DNA from: Phallus indusiatus
Taxonomy: Eukaryota; Basidiomycota; Agaricomycetes; Phallales; Phallaceae
Length of the DNA: 64,000 bases
Assembly: GCA_027605045.1 (NCBI GenBank)
Contig: JAQFWX010000039.1
Coordinates: 124,001-188,000, forward strand
Direction of reading: 5' to 3'
In this document: in pieces, positions 12,971 through 24,739 of the stretch
How the letters are laid out: every line of letters begins with the position of its first letter
Numbering within the stretch: the stretch's first letter is position 1
Made by a program: the position numbers and the translations under genes
The notes under the pieces: generated by a model
The model's database searches: none
What the model was told of the DNA's origin: nothing
The model's input: only the letters and a program-made list of their open reading frames with translations

Positions 12971-13560
12971 GTATGTTTGCTCTTTTCAAAAGACTGTTCA
13001 TGACCGTATGGTTAGAGAGCTCGCTCTGGATTAGCACCCCCACGCAGAACTACACCCCAACCCACCGGGTCGGTGACTGGCCATCGTACGACACCCGGGT
13101 CATTGCAATTGTCCAACAGCGAACCACGACCATGTTGAGACAACACAAGCGCGTTTGGTGTACAATCCCAGTATGGAAACACTTCTACCTTTTACCAAAT
13201 TGCCAATACCAGCAACGTCGTCGTATGTAATTAAACCGGGAAAGAAGGCGAATGCTCTATCGTCAAATCTGTCGACACCTGTTTTCTAATCCAAAATATG
13301 GACATGGACCTGGGCATGGGTAGCGTATAGAATATGCGTCAACCTTCAGCTCTGTTAGCATTGATAACACGTCTCCGTTCAATAAGCGAGCGGGAGGAAG
13401 AGTGCAGGAGAGTTTCAGACCCCACCCTAGTGCTAGCAGTTCTGTTAGACAAAGCACGTCGTCAACGTCGCATTGTCATTCTTGTGGTTGCATACTGGAA
13501 AAAAATTGGGAGACTTCGGACTGAAAGAAGTTGAATGTCGAACAAGAGCGATTATCTCTC
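12971..13560. repeat. Duplicated Ase1 3' flank
   Basis: This continues the similarity with 39841-40480 beyond the recognisable Ase1 exons. Shared text includes 'accgtatggttagagagctc' near 13005 and 'ccagcaacgtcgtcgtatg' near 13210. It probably represents the C-terminal exon or 3' region of the decayed Ase1 gene. No usable open frame remains. Confidence 0.6.
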
Positions 13561-13689
13561 ATAATTAAGCTCATGCAACGCTTGTATTTGTCTGCGATTA
13601 TGATCATCTTGTTGCACTGAACATAAATACAATATCTGTGGTTTTTTATATAAGGCCAAGGTCCAAGATTGAGGACAGTATCCTTTACA

Positions 13690-14640
13690 AGCAATGGAAC
13701 TAACTAGGAGGCGAAGGCAAAGGTTCGACTTACGATAGCTTAGGGCAAGGAAGAGGACCGGGTGATTGTGGGGTACCTTGGGCTATCTTGTTCCGGCGAC
13801 AGTTCCGAACAGAGCTTGTCTTCCGAAAAAGCCTACGACTACATCGCTTTGAGTCGTTCTTCGCCAGCCCATGATTATACAAGATACACGTCAACGAATT
13901 AAATTGGATGTAGATAAGAGAGCGATAAAAGCCTGAGACGGTCAGGGAGAACACAAATGGGAGCACCGCTCTCTCCTTTCCATTCTTAGACTCGCGCCTT
14001 ATACACCGACCTAATAATAGTGATCTCACTATGTATCCAAAACTGAGAATAAGGCGCAAGCTTCTGGCAGCAGCAGTAACGAAGCTGACCACGGCAAAGT
14101 ATCGAGTGGCTGTAAAAAGCACGGTGCTGCATACGACACAACCTCATCATTGACAAACAAGGACCGTAGGCCATAAGTAGGTTGTGCGCCGGGATGGGTG
14201 TCATGACCATCATGCTTGTTCAACTTTAGACGACCGCCGCGTTGATCAGTTCAGAACAACCTCTGGCAAAGCTAGCCTAAAGGCTGACGTGTGCCAACAT
14301 TGTCATCTGCCTTATTGGCGTCGATGATGAGAACGAGTGCGCTGTGAGCTTCAAAGGTGCGGTTCTTGAAAGACAACAGTCCTGGCAGCATGCATAGATA
14401 AGAGTGTCCCCACTGGAATATGGCGTGGTACGAAGTTGCGTTTGGCACACTTTCAGCAATGTTGACCTCTGCTGAGAAAGTAAGCCCTGAAATCGTTGCA
14501 CAGATCATCGCCAGCTTCCTAAGTTTCGTCAGCTAGGCTGAACCTGAACCGTGGTGACCGAGACCATTACCGTCCTCCACTCAATTTCCCGTTACCAAAA
14601 GAATGATACTGCGCCAACTACATGGGGTGTTCCAGTCCCA
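13690..14640. repeat. Degenerate spacer repeat, family B, copy 3
   Basis: A more diverged relative of the blocks at 11085 and 24740. Shared landmarks are 'gagtcgttcttcgccagcc' near 13853, the 'catcattgacaa' text near 14145 and 'gaaccgtggtgaccgagacc' near 14540. Its position next to copy 2 of the same family means the A-B spacer carries two such units, so it was itself internally duplicated. Confidence 0.65.
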
Positions 14641-14790
14641 CTTGGAGGGTCGACGGACGCGCTGTGCTAAACAGAACTGGTAGGACGATACCGCGAAATA
14701 AACTTGTGAACCGATGCCAAAGACCGTTATTTCTATTTCCTGTGTGATGACTAGACCCGCGGCAGCATATGGCGAGAAATGATTTAAAGA
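14640..14790 (-). pseudogene. F-box gene N-terminal relic
   Basis: The minus strand reads SLASVHKFISR, then shifts frame. The DNA aligns closely with the F-box part of the gene at 41883-43433; compare 'ggtaggacgataccgcg' near 14670 with 'ggtaaggcgatactacgg' near 43275, both followed by 'accgatgccaaagac'. Frameshift and stop codons show it is dead. The rest of the F-box gene is not recognisable nearby. Confidence 0.65.
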
Positions 14791-14879
14791 GCCAGTTCCA
14801 GAATCCAGTCTAATTGCGGGCATATGCTATTGGACTGCATACATGACGGTTCACAGTGCGCATGCGAATGTCGAAAAGG

Positions 14880-16420
14880 TATATGGGTGTAAGAGCAAGC
14901 AATGAGGTCGAGTTCAAACATGTTGATGAAGTGGGTGCGGGTCGAAAAACGATCACATATGTAATGGTCGTGCTGCACGGGAAGTGGATGTAACGTGTAA
15001 GACAAGATAAGGGATCCTGAGCAAAGAGCTGACGAAATGGCACATGATAGCAGAGTACATATCGGCGGAGAACAGGGATGGATCGGGAAGAACAAAGTGG
15101 AGAAAGGGAGTAACCAAGCCTAGTTTTCAGGTCGGAGCAAAAGACCTGGGAGACTCTATCCAAACCTAGAAAGATCAAACCGGATAAGGAAGCCAGAGAA
15201 TTGGTCTGCTCAAACTTCCTTTATGGAAACTTGGCGGGCAACGACCGTAGAAGTACCGAAAGCAGAGATGGGAATCCAACTGAGCAAACGTTCGGCGTTT
15301 GCCAGGCAGTGGAATGAATGTCGTTCCGTGGGTGGTCACTTTACTACTGATGACAAAGAAAGTTGAAGCAGCCAAAGAGATGGCTAATCTGAGTGCCCGA
15401 TACTGAAATGCGGAAAGTGCATATTCGTAGGAATAATCCATGGCTTGGTCAACATCTAACACCAGATGCTAAGCTCATGGTCCGAGATCAAAAGGCATTT
15501 ACCTCTCAAGTTTTCCGCCTAACATCCGACGCACCAAGTAACCAAGCCCAGCGTTCAGATCGAGACAAGCTTTGGGAGCCGACCTCAATCCAAACCTAAG
15601 ACTAACCCGGATTAAGCCTGAGAATAGCGCATAATTGTGCCAATACACAGCCACCCAAAGCTTCTTTACGAAAGCTTAGTACGTCCGGACTTAGTTCTCT
15701 GTCCAGCAACCTCCCATCCGATGCATCAATCTTTTGTTCTCATCTCACGCCATCATGATCTCCTAACAAGACCGACATCACCATACGAGTAGCCGCAAAT
15801 ATTCGGCATCCGGTTCCTTTGAGATCTGCCCCACGAAACGGGACGAGAATCCGTCCTTTTGTAAGGCAAGTTCCGTCTACAAGAAGATGGTTGAGCGCTC
15901 TACAGCTCGAGAGAAGGTAGCCTCATATCCGTATCCAAACGACAACTCAGCACTGTCCTCGCTATCCCACCCATCGTCCGAAATCCACATCAATCTCGCC
16001 ACCTCCTCAATTGAAGCTTTGATGTGAAGTGGGACCATGTCGAATAGCCCTTTTCTTCGCCCTGTAACGTCTTGCCAGATATCTCTCATAAGAATCAAAA
16101 GTCTCATACGAGCCAACTTGACGTGGCCGATCGATGTTTTTATGAGTACATATTCAAATGATCCTATCAAAGTCCATGTCTCAATTTCAATAAGAAAACC
16201 AACAGCAATTACACCACCTTGTCTTGGACGAACCTCGGGTTCTGCGGAGCCCACTCACAGTGACGAATGCACCTAGCCCCCTGTACCGTTATACGGTACG
16301 TTGCAATCCGGATAAGACAAGAAAGAATAATATCTCAGCGAAACTGTGCGAAAGTCTTGGTTGAGCAAAGAAGTGCATGGGAAGAGAAGATAGGACGGAA
16401 AGAATGCCGCATGGGCCTGA
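14880..16420. repeat. Degenerate spacer repeat, family A, copy 2
   Basis: The longest copy of spacer family A. It aligns with 430-1640 and 26290-27665; landmarks are the 'gagcaaagag' text near 15014 and the 'gtcttggacgaacctcgggt' text near 16218. It ends against the target-site duplication of the inverted-repeat element at 16440. Confidence 0.7.
15877..16254 (-). CDS. Hypothetical 125-codon open frame in spacer family A
   Basis: Unrecognised. It is the longest open minus-strand frame in the family A blocks. The matching stretches at 1240-1560 and 27150-27560 are broken by stops and frameshifts, so this is most likely the least damaged relic of a former gene. It contains 'EPEVRPRQGGVIAVGFLIEI' near the N-terminus and an acidic stretch (DDGWDSEDSAE) near the C-terminus. 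The start Met may not be the original one, since similarity extends upstream. Confidence 0.3.
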   Translation of the reverse strand: MGSAEPEVRPRQGGVIAVGFLIEIETWTLIGSFEYVLIKTSIGHVKLARMRLLILMRDIWQDVTGRRKGLFDMVPLHIKASIEEVARLMWISDDGWDSEDSAELSFGYGYEATFSRAVERSTIFL

Positions 16421-16439
16421 GGCTTACCTAGGTTCAAAT

Positions 16440-17082
16440 AATGATTTCCTGGCCTTGGCTTGGTCTGAAGTCAGCGGCTTTGGCCTGGCTTGCTCTGTCT
16501 TTGGCCTCTGAAAATCTCGAGCCAGGCCGGAGTAACCTGGCTCTGGCTTGGCCTGGCCGGCTTTGGCTTTCACATATCAGAAATCCGCGCTGTATAGAAA
16601 TTCTAGCACGGTGACTGTAATTACTTATGTTTTGCAATACTAATATTCTCCTCCTTCTTCATTCAACTATCTGAGCCGCTATTATCAGATTGAATCGCGC
16701 GAGTCTTCTTTGCTGGCACAACCGGTGCTGGTTTGGCCCAGCCGACCAATAGGCTTTGAGGTGCCCAGCATTGTTGGGAGCGGCTAATTTTGCAGTGGGA
16801 ATACGAGTGCGGGTACTTCCTACACGAGCAGCAGGTATATCTTTGGTTTTTGGAGACATAGATGGTGATAGTTAAGTGTTCGAAAAGTTGTTTAAAATTT
16901 TTTTTTCCTATTACTATGTGAGCTTGTAGGTGAAGATCTTGCCGTCTAGGCAACAGCCGAGATGCCGTGGCCCGACGGCTTGGCCCTGGCCTGACCAACC
17001 CCAAAGCCAGGCCAGTGAGCATGGCCTGAGGCGGCTTTAGCTTGGCTTGGCCCTGGCCTGAGCCAGAGCCAGGCAAATCATT
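16440..17082. mobile_element. Non-autonomous TIR DNA transposon (643 bp)
   Basis: The left end (16440-16453) reads AATGATTTCCTGGC. The right end (17068-17082) is its inverse, AATGATTTGCCTGGC, with one extra base. The element is flanked by a perfect 10-bp direct repeat AGGTTCAAAT at 16430-16439 and 17083-17092, the expected target-site duplication. Just inside both ends are clustered CCTGGC/GGCCTGG motifs in both orientations, typical of subterminal binding repeats. The interior is too short for a transposase. A minus-strand stretch at 16659-16859 (MSPKTKDIPAARV...) may be a transposase N-terminal relic. The 10-bp duplication is longer than the usual 8 bp of hAT elements, so the superfamily is left open. 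Confidence 0.8.
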
Positions 17083-17289
17083 AGGTTCAAATGAGTTTGA
17101 GTTCTCAGACCATTCGCTACAATCAATGATAGCATTTTCAGCTAAAAGGGCCCGAAGAAGAGTATGCACTATTTGTGTATCATGCGTTGACGCTGGTGCA
17201 TGGGAACACAACGCGCCAGATAGTGGCAGATACAAATGCGTTCGTGCTGACCAACGCCGCGCTTTGCGCTGGTTCATTTAAGTAGGCTT

Positions 17290-18955
17290 GCTGGCCGTAA
17301 TGCGATTCAAGAAGAGAAAGAGACGAAAGCCACGATATTGGTGTCAATGCATAAAAAGAATCGGGTCTGTTTCTTAAGCTTGTGACATCCCTCTTATGGG
17401 GCGAAATTGAGAAAGCATATGCCATATGACTTTGGCCAAGGATACCGATCATCGACATCGTGTATCGTTCTGAAGCCCATGACAAGCTGCCGCCAGAGTC
17501 TTGACCAAATATACGTTCTGGTTTGAAATTGGGCAATAGTGCGCAGTCCCAGGTGGTATCTGCGGCTAGGAAGGGATTTGCTTGAGTGGATGAAACACTG
17601 AGCTATAGAGTTGAGACGATAGCGAGATAAAACATACGAGTCACAAGCTCGGTCTCTACCAGCCCAGTTAGAATAATGAGGCCGTATACTTGGGTGATAG
17701 ACGAATCAATTCCCAGACGAGAGCAGGACTTGCGTCGTGCCAAACGGGTCCGATGATCTTTTTCGAGTAAACTCAACGACCATCCATGAATAAGACATCG
17801 ACAAAAGATTGGTAGATGGTAGCCTGATGTTAATATCCATCGCGAACCTGAACGAATGTCCTCTGGAATACTACGTATCTCATTCATTGTCAATCCGTAG
17901 TTTGCGTATACGTATGTTCTGTTGCACAACGACAGAGAAACATCCTTAACAAACAGAACATAAACGTGTATCTATGAAACGAACAAGTAGTAAAAATTAG
18001 ACAAACCAATCATGTACCGCTAGCCTTGAATGCATTCCTAGCTCGATGCGCCCGCATCAACGAAGAAGCGCATGAGATGCTCTCTTCAAGCATATCTGGC
18101 AATGAAATCCCAATATTAATAAACTATGTGATAGTTTCGAGGGTCATCTTTGATCAAAAGTAACGAGAAATGCGTTGGCAAAGTTCAGACTTGAACTGAA
18201 GCCTGAAGGGTAACCGGATTCACAGGGACCATCGTGAGTGGGGCCACCTTCGACGCTCGGTCCTTTGGCAATGAGTTATGTCGCTCTGGTGTATTTCGCG
18301 GTATTAGTTTGGTACCTGACGCATGAGATTGTCAAAGAGTCCTCGCCCGAGTTAACTATTCTCTCGTGACGCGTGACGTATGTAGTGACTTGCCGAAATA
18401 GGTTCAATAACGGCCGGAACCTTCTCGAATCAGCACCTGCGAACCCCAATTCATTACGGAGCTAGCTAGCTGAGAACATTCGTCATGTATATCTCTTTGT
18501 GTTGATTTCGGACTTCAGATAAGTTTTGAACAATTTAGTCCTTTTATGGGGTTAGTAATAGTCTTCATGATTCCTTACGACCTGGTGAAACATTCATATC
18601 AATTTATCGCTTTAGGACTTAATTTTTTTTTCGTACCGCGTACCTTCCGTGCTCAAATTTGAGTGCGAAGGATTGTATTGAACTCCTAAGAGGGTGCGGA
18701 CTCTGAATTCGAAGATTCTAGAGGTTGGTCTCCGACCTGCGTATAGAATTTTTCTCACATTGGCTTTAACCAATGGAGAATGTAGGTGGGAAAGTGAAAA
18801 GGAAGCAAGGAAACAACGAGGCAACGAGTATGAATTGAGAATCCAAGTTCAGATCCACCTTAAGGCGCTCTCCAAGTCTGCCTCAACCCTAGTCTTGGTC
18901 AGTACTTACCCATTGGTCATCCCGCAACGTAACGAGTCTCTAACGGTACTCCATC
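17290..18955. repeat. Upstream block of NLR copy B (spacer family C)
   Basis: This 1.7-kb 5' region is related to 28010-29602 and 44030-45147, so it belongs to the duplicated unit. It includes a short conserved patch ('gtgcggactctgaat') about 260-270 bp before the start codon in B and C and, as 'gtgcggactttgaat', about 620 bp before it in D. Short minus-strand open frames (17180-17536, 17603-17929) look like relics and are not called as genes. The promoter of copy B must lie in its right end. Confidence 0.6.
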
Positions 18956-21900
18956 ATGGTCGTTTCCACGGACGGCATAAAAATATATGGTAACTATAAA
19001 GTTTCTCACTCAAATTTCGCTATATCTCACCCGTGCACGCGTGCACCCTCAAATAAAGATGTTCGCTTAATTAATCCCCCACCCTCCTCATGGAAAGACG
19101 ATTCCAAGTTCCGAATAGAGATTAAGAACGGAAACCAAGTGAGAACGAGCACCAAACGAGTATGGAAGAAAGTTGATAACGACTGTGTGATCTGGGACGA
19201 GTCTTTCGTTTTGTACGTTAAAACCCAGAACTTGTTTAGATGTCGTCTCACAGTAGTACAATGCAGTACTGGTGAACATACTGAAGACGCAGTTCTGACT
19301 TTTACCGTTATCCGGATCCGTCCAGTGATTCAAGACAAAAAAATTGGCTCGTGCAAAAGCCAGGTCACTGAGCTCCTCAAGACACAAAGTGATTTTAATT
19401 ATTGAAAACATCGTCGTTAGTCTAAACTCACATGCTTGCAGGCCCATGTAAATTAGACGTCACTGCGAAATGTCAGCTAACATTCAAGATTGAGAAATCA
19501 TCCGACGTCGCCTCGGAAGCGGTAGAACAGGCTTCAGCGGTATTGGGGAATCTACCGAATCTGAAGGACCCAGTCAGAGCTACCAACTTGATCACGTCTG
19601 CGGCGCAGGCCTACAGTGAAAATGAGAATACTTGGTCATCGTTCATAGACAGGTTTCAGGTTTTTGTAGGGGTAGCAGATGAAATTTCCGAGGTAGTTTC
19701 TTTAGCAAACATACCTTCATCCTCTTTAAAGCTTTTTTTTTTCAGATAAGCCCGTATGTGAAGGTAGCGTGGAGTGTACTGTCTGTTATTCCCAGAGTAG
19801 GAGCATATTTACTCTTCTCGTTGAGATATTGAGCTACATATATTGAATTTATTAGACAATCATTGCAAAAAAAAATCGAGATGACAAAATCAAACAGCTA
19901 TATGATAAATTGGAGGACGTTTACGACTATATTACGGATGCGAAACGGCTATATAAACTTACCAAGACTCAGTCTAAGACACTTTCCGCGGTGGTTCTGC
20001 AGACCACAGAATGCGCGTTATTTATACAAGCATATTGTACCGAAAATACAGGTTGTAGTTCTCTCAATATCTTGTAATTGTGCAGTCAAGTCTGATATTC
20101 GAGGCCTAGTCGAGAACACATTGAAAGGAGTCACCGGGAGTGCGGACAACAAGATCCAGGACTTTAACAACAACTTTGACCGGTTTATGGAAAATATGGA
20201 AAGATCGGTCAATCTTGAGACCAGCATCGTGACACTTCGTGTATCAGAGAAAATCGTTGAACAAAGTACGTGAATTATCGAACTTACGTTATTATTGACC
20301 CATGACCTTCACAAGGTGAACTCACATTGCTCGGAGAAATGCCCTACGATTCTGGCGCTGGTTATTTCCCAGATAAAGAATGTTTACCGGGAACTCGACA
20401 AACGCTGATCGAGGAAATATTTATATGGGCAAATAACGACTCATCAACGCAAATACTTGTTATTAGTGGACAAGCGGGAATAGGAAAGTCTGCGATAGCA
20501 CATACCATCGCTAAAATGTTCAAAGATCAGAATCGACTCGGGTCTATGTTCTGTTTCAGCCAAGGCTATCCCAGCCGGCGCAACCGTCTCTTTAGCACTA
20601 TATCCCGCAACCTGGCTGACGGCGACACCATGTGGCGAAAAGAATTGGTAGACGTTATCGGAAAGGACTCTGACGTCCGGAAGAAGGAGGACGCCAGAAC
20701 GCAATTTGATGAACTTATTATCAAGCCCTCGAAAAATGTGGCAACTATTGGACCTGTAGTTATCGTCGTGGATGCATTAGATGAAAGTGGAGACCGCGAA
20801 GAACGCAAGAACTTTTTGGAAATCCTCCTGAATGAATGGACCAAGCTTCCAAAGAACTATCGTATGATCGTCACTACTCGCCCGGAACAAGACATTGAGG
20901 ACCAATGTCAAAAATGCCGTATTGTTTGTAAAAGGATGGGCAATATTGATATGGAGGAAACGCGTTACGATATCGAAGCCTATGTCTCGAGTCGTCTTGC
21001 TCCAATATCATCAATACTAGACAAGATAGACGAAGATTGGCGCAGTACACTAGCCGATCATGCCCAAGGTCTTTTCCAATGGGCTCAGACTGCTTGCAGG
21101 CTCATTGACACTACCGTCACACGTCCACAGCTCATAAGGGAAAACTGGGAAACTTGTGTGTCAAGCTCTTCCTCATCACTATACCATCTATACCATCAGA
21201 TTATATTAAATCAACCAGAATCTCGGCATCCTAGTTTCAAAGAACAGTTCAAGGTGATCGTGGGCGCTATTGTAATTGCGCAAGAGCCCCTCTCAATCCA
21301 CGCGCTACAAAATATCTTTGAGGATATTGAAGATATCAGATCGATACTCGCCCCATTTGGATCATTCTTTTCTGGTGTTCATGACCCGTCAGGATCTACT
21401 CCTGTACGGCCTCTCCACACATCGTTATTCGATTTTTTCATGGCCGAAACAATCTCCGAGAAAAACGAAGAAATGAGCAAAAAAATAAATGATTACTACA
21501 TTGACACGTCAAACCAAAGCCGGATGACGCTCGGTTGTCTCAAAGTGATAAATCGGATGCTTTGCTTCAATATCTGTCATCTTGAAACATCACACTTGCC
21601 CAATAAAAAGGTGCCCAATCTCAATTCACGTGTCAAGAAAGCCATTCCGTCGCATCTGTCATATTCATGTCGGTTTTGGGCCTTTCATCTCCAGTCGTCA
21701 GCTCGCAGCAAGGAACTCATTCGTGAAATCAAGAGATTGATGGATGACAATCTGTTGTATTATTTTGAGGCGCTCAGTTTGTTAGGTGTGGCTGAGCGTG
21801 GCTGCATAGCAATGCGAGAAATAGCAAACTGGTGTAAAGTGGGTGATCCTTTACCTATTGTATATTCGACGGCTGAATCAGGTGGTAGGATGTAGACGAT

Positions 21901-24382
21901 GACCTAGCTGAGAATGCGATAGACGCATGGGAGTTTGCATATGATTTTAGATATACTATGTTGGACAGCACACCGCACATCTATCTCTCGGCACTTCCCT
22001 TTGCCACTCGCGATACATTCATATCCAGAAAGTATCTCGAGGGGTATCCCGGGCTGTTCACATTCGATGTTGGTCAGCCCGTCCGCTCTGCACGCAAACC
22101 CGGATTCAGGCGAAAAGATGCCTTTGTCCATGAGGATTTCTATGACTTTGAGGATCTCAAGGCATTTGCCTTTTCTCCGAAAGGCGGTTATTACGCAGCT
22201 GGAACTTATTCTGAACTCTTTGTATGGAACTACATAACAGGGGAGAAGGAGGCTACTCAACCAATTACAATTCGCCCGACCGGCATCGTATTTTCCCTTG
22301 ATGGAGAATCAGTTTACTGTTGTTCTATGGAAGGTGATATCCTGATATGGAATATGGTGACAAAGGAGATGGTGATAGAGAAATATGGGGAGATAATCGG
22401 TGCCGAGTGTGATCATTGCACTATATCTTCGGACGGGCGCTTTATAATCTGTTGCACGAGAAAGGAAGTACTCCTACTCGATCGAAAAAGTCGTCGAATT
22501 GTCAAACGTTTCCAAAAGGATTACTCTTCCTCCACAATTTCTCCCAACGGGGAATGGGTTGCCCTTAGGGGAATATGGAAAAAAGAGGTGCACATTTGGA
22601 ATACTCGGAAACAAACGCAATATGTCATACCCTGCAGTGCTGAGCGGGGCTCGTCACTCGCACTCACTGACAACTACACTGCTTTCAAATCAAACGACAA
22701 AACAATAAACATCTGGGATCTATGGACAAACACTAGAGTCACTGCAATTCAGCAGGGGACGAGTGTCACGAGCTTCTGTCTTTCTCCCGATGGTCGATAT
22801 ATCCTTTCTACCTCCGACCAGGAGTACTACTCAATTTGGAGTGTGGCTACGGGAGAATTAATCAGTCGATCCTATGAAGACAGATTCAAAAGTTGCTTAG
22901 GGTTCTCACACGATTCCAAATCAGTTGCGTTGGCAACATACCGTCGTACAATTCACATCCGAAAATGGGATGAGACCATAGAACCAAGTCCCTTGAAAGA
23001 AATTCACTGCGTGGACGAAGCTTGGCTACGGGGTGCATATCTCATTCTTCAATATACGACGGTTTCCCGTGAACATCGCCTCCGGATCTCGGATATTATG
23101 ACAACAAACACGATTATCTTTGAAGCCGAACTTATAGAAGACGGGTGCGTCGGTGTTTCACCTGACGAAGAAAACGTACGTGTGGCATATAACAACAGCC
23201 GCGGACTCTGTCTCTGGAATGATAAAGAAGGCGAGATTGTTGCAGACGGATCAGTCCATTCAATCACCGCACTCATGTATTTGGACAACTATCTCATTTC
23301 TGGACACGAAACAATCATCACGATATGGGATAGTTGTACCCACAAACTGGTTCACGGTCCAATAGACTTACCGTATGAACTGGAATCCCTGCTCCCCGTG
23401 CGAGGTACCTTCTTTGCTGTCAATTTTTGGGGTAAATTGGAAGTTTGGGATTGTGAATCGGGGGACAGAGTAGGGATATTTACATCCAGTTGGGATTCCC
23501 TGACTGCTGTTTCTGCCAACGAGAAACATCTCATATGCATGTTAACGAAACGTGTCGATATATTCGATTTAACGGGTGTCAAAGTCAACTCATTTCCATT
23601 ACCAGCTTGGTCATTAAATAAGCAACGGTCCTACAACGGAAAGTATCTGACATGGACTGCAGCTGACGACAACAAAAAGTTAAAACTCTTCGATGTTGAC
23701 ACCGAAACATTACGAACCGTGACAGACCCGTCATTCAATCGATCTGTTTGCAATTCAGCGTTTACCAATGATTCAAAGTGCATTATAACAGTGTCCAGGG
23801 ACGTTGATAATCGGAGGGATTTCAGATTTGATATCTGGGACATAGAATCCAAAAACACGATCATCAGGACAATTTGGTGTAGGGAAATATACGGCCTAGT
23901 AACTATGAGTAAAAGACATATAGTCTTCACTCAATTTGACATCCAATGTCATGTGTGTGACTTGGATACGTATGAGACAATGTCTACTTTGTACGGCGCT
24001 CCTCCACTCACCACCGATAATTCTAACATTGAGGGGTGAGTTTAGTATCACTTACATTCGATGTGATTCACTGAGAGAAGCACTCAGAGAGTCGGTATCC
24101 AACAAGACGAAGACATTGGATTACGCACTCGTGGCCTGGAAAAGAGCGTCACTCTCCCCTTTCACTAAAATGGATGATCCATCCTCCCTCCTCGCGCGTG
24201 ACGACGACGGATGGTGTTTAGGTCCGCAGGGTGAGTTGTTGTTTTGGGTTCCACCAAAGATGCGCAAGCAGTTCTGGGTTCCATGCACGACGCATATGCC
24301 AATTCAAAACATTGTAAAACTAAATTTCACAAATTTCGTACATGGTCTGGATTGGACAAAATGTAGACTCGGAAACAACTAA
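18956..24382 (+). CDS. NLR copy B: C2-like / helical / NACHT / WD40 protein, intact
   Basis: Predicted 1643-aa intracellular receptor. Exons: 18956-18989, 19059-19212, 19267-19388, 19442-19692, 19746-19796, 19856-20051, 20104-20265, 20316-21842, 21896-24035, 24088-24382; phases close exactly. Residues 1-115 are C2-like ('WDESFVF', 'VLTFTVIR', 'IGSCKSQVTELL', 'CQLTFKIE'). About 120-323 are helical ('ISPYVKVAWSVLSVIP', 'TTECALFIQAY'), a layout usual before NACHT in mushroom NLRs. NACHT: Walker A GQAGIGKS at 375-382, Walker B VVIVVDALDES near 472, 'MIVTTRPEQD', then 'EPLSIHALQNIF' and 'VRPLHTSLFDFF'. The linker 'STPHIYLSALPFA' leads into about 14 degenerate WD40 units and the tail 'ELLFWVPPKMR...FVHGLDWTKC'. 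Introns 1 (69 nt) and 2 (54 nt) are multiples of three without stops, so their retention would keep the frame open. Function is inferred from family. Confidence 0.88.
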
Positions 24383-24739
24383 AGTCCAAACGGAACTATT
24401 GAATATAACTTGTTCACATTGGAATTTACTTTTACACATCTGTGCCGAACACTTCAACAACTTTGAAATTGGAGAAGCATATTATTCCGGCTTCTAATTT
24501 GTGCTCAGTATATGAAAGCGCATACATATACAATCCAATCTCAGAATTGAGTCAAAAAATTGGGACATTGAGAGTCGCATAATATCCGTCAAAATGCCTG
24601 GCGTTCACCGGATGAAAGCACATCATGATGCACCGCTTGTTTTTTTTATTGTGTATATGAATATCTCCTTGTTTCAATTTAGACATAAATACAATAATAT
24701 GTGCAATTGTCTTCTATATAAATGCTGTGTACCTTATAG
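24383..24739. other. 3' flank of NLR copy B
   Basis: This region resembles the 3' flanks of copies A and C, including the 'aatttacttttacacatctg' text about 45 bp after the stop, shared almost unchanged with A. No gene seen. Confidence 0.55.

Noticed and set aside
16663..17277. 204-codon minus-strand open frame.
   Set aside because: It crosses the right end and target duplication of the inverted-repeat element and is dominated by repetitive GGCC-rich sequence, so it is not a single gene.
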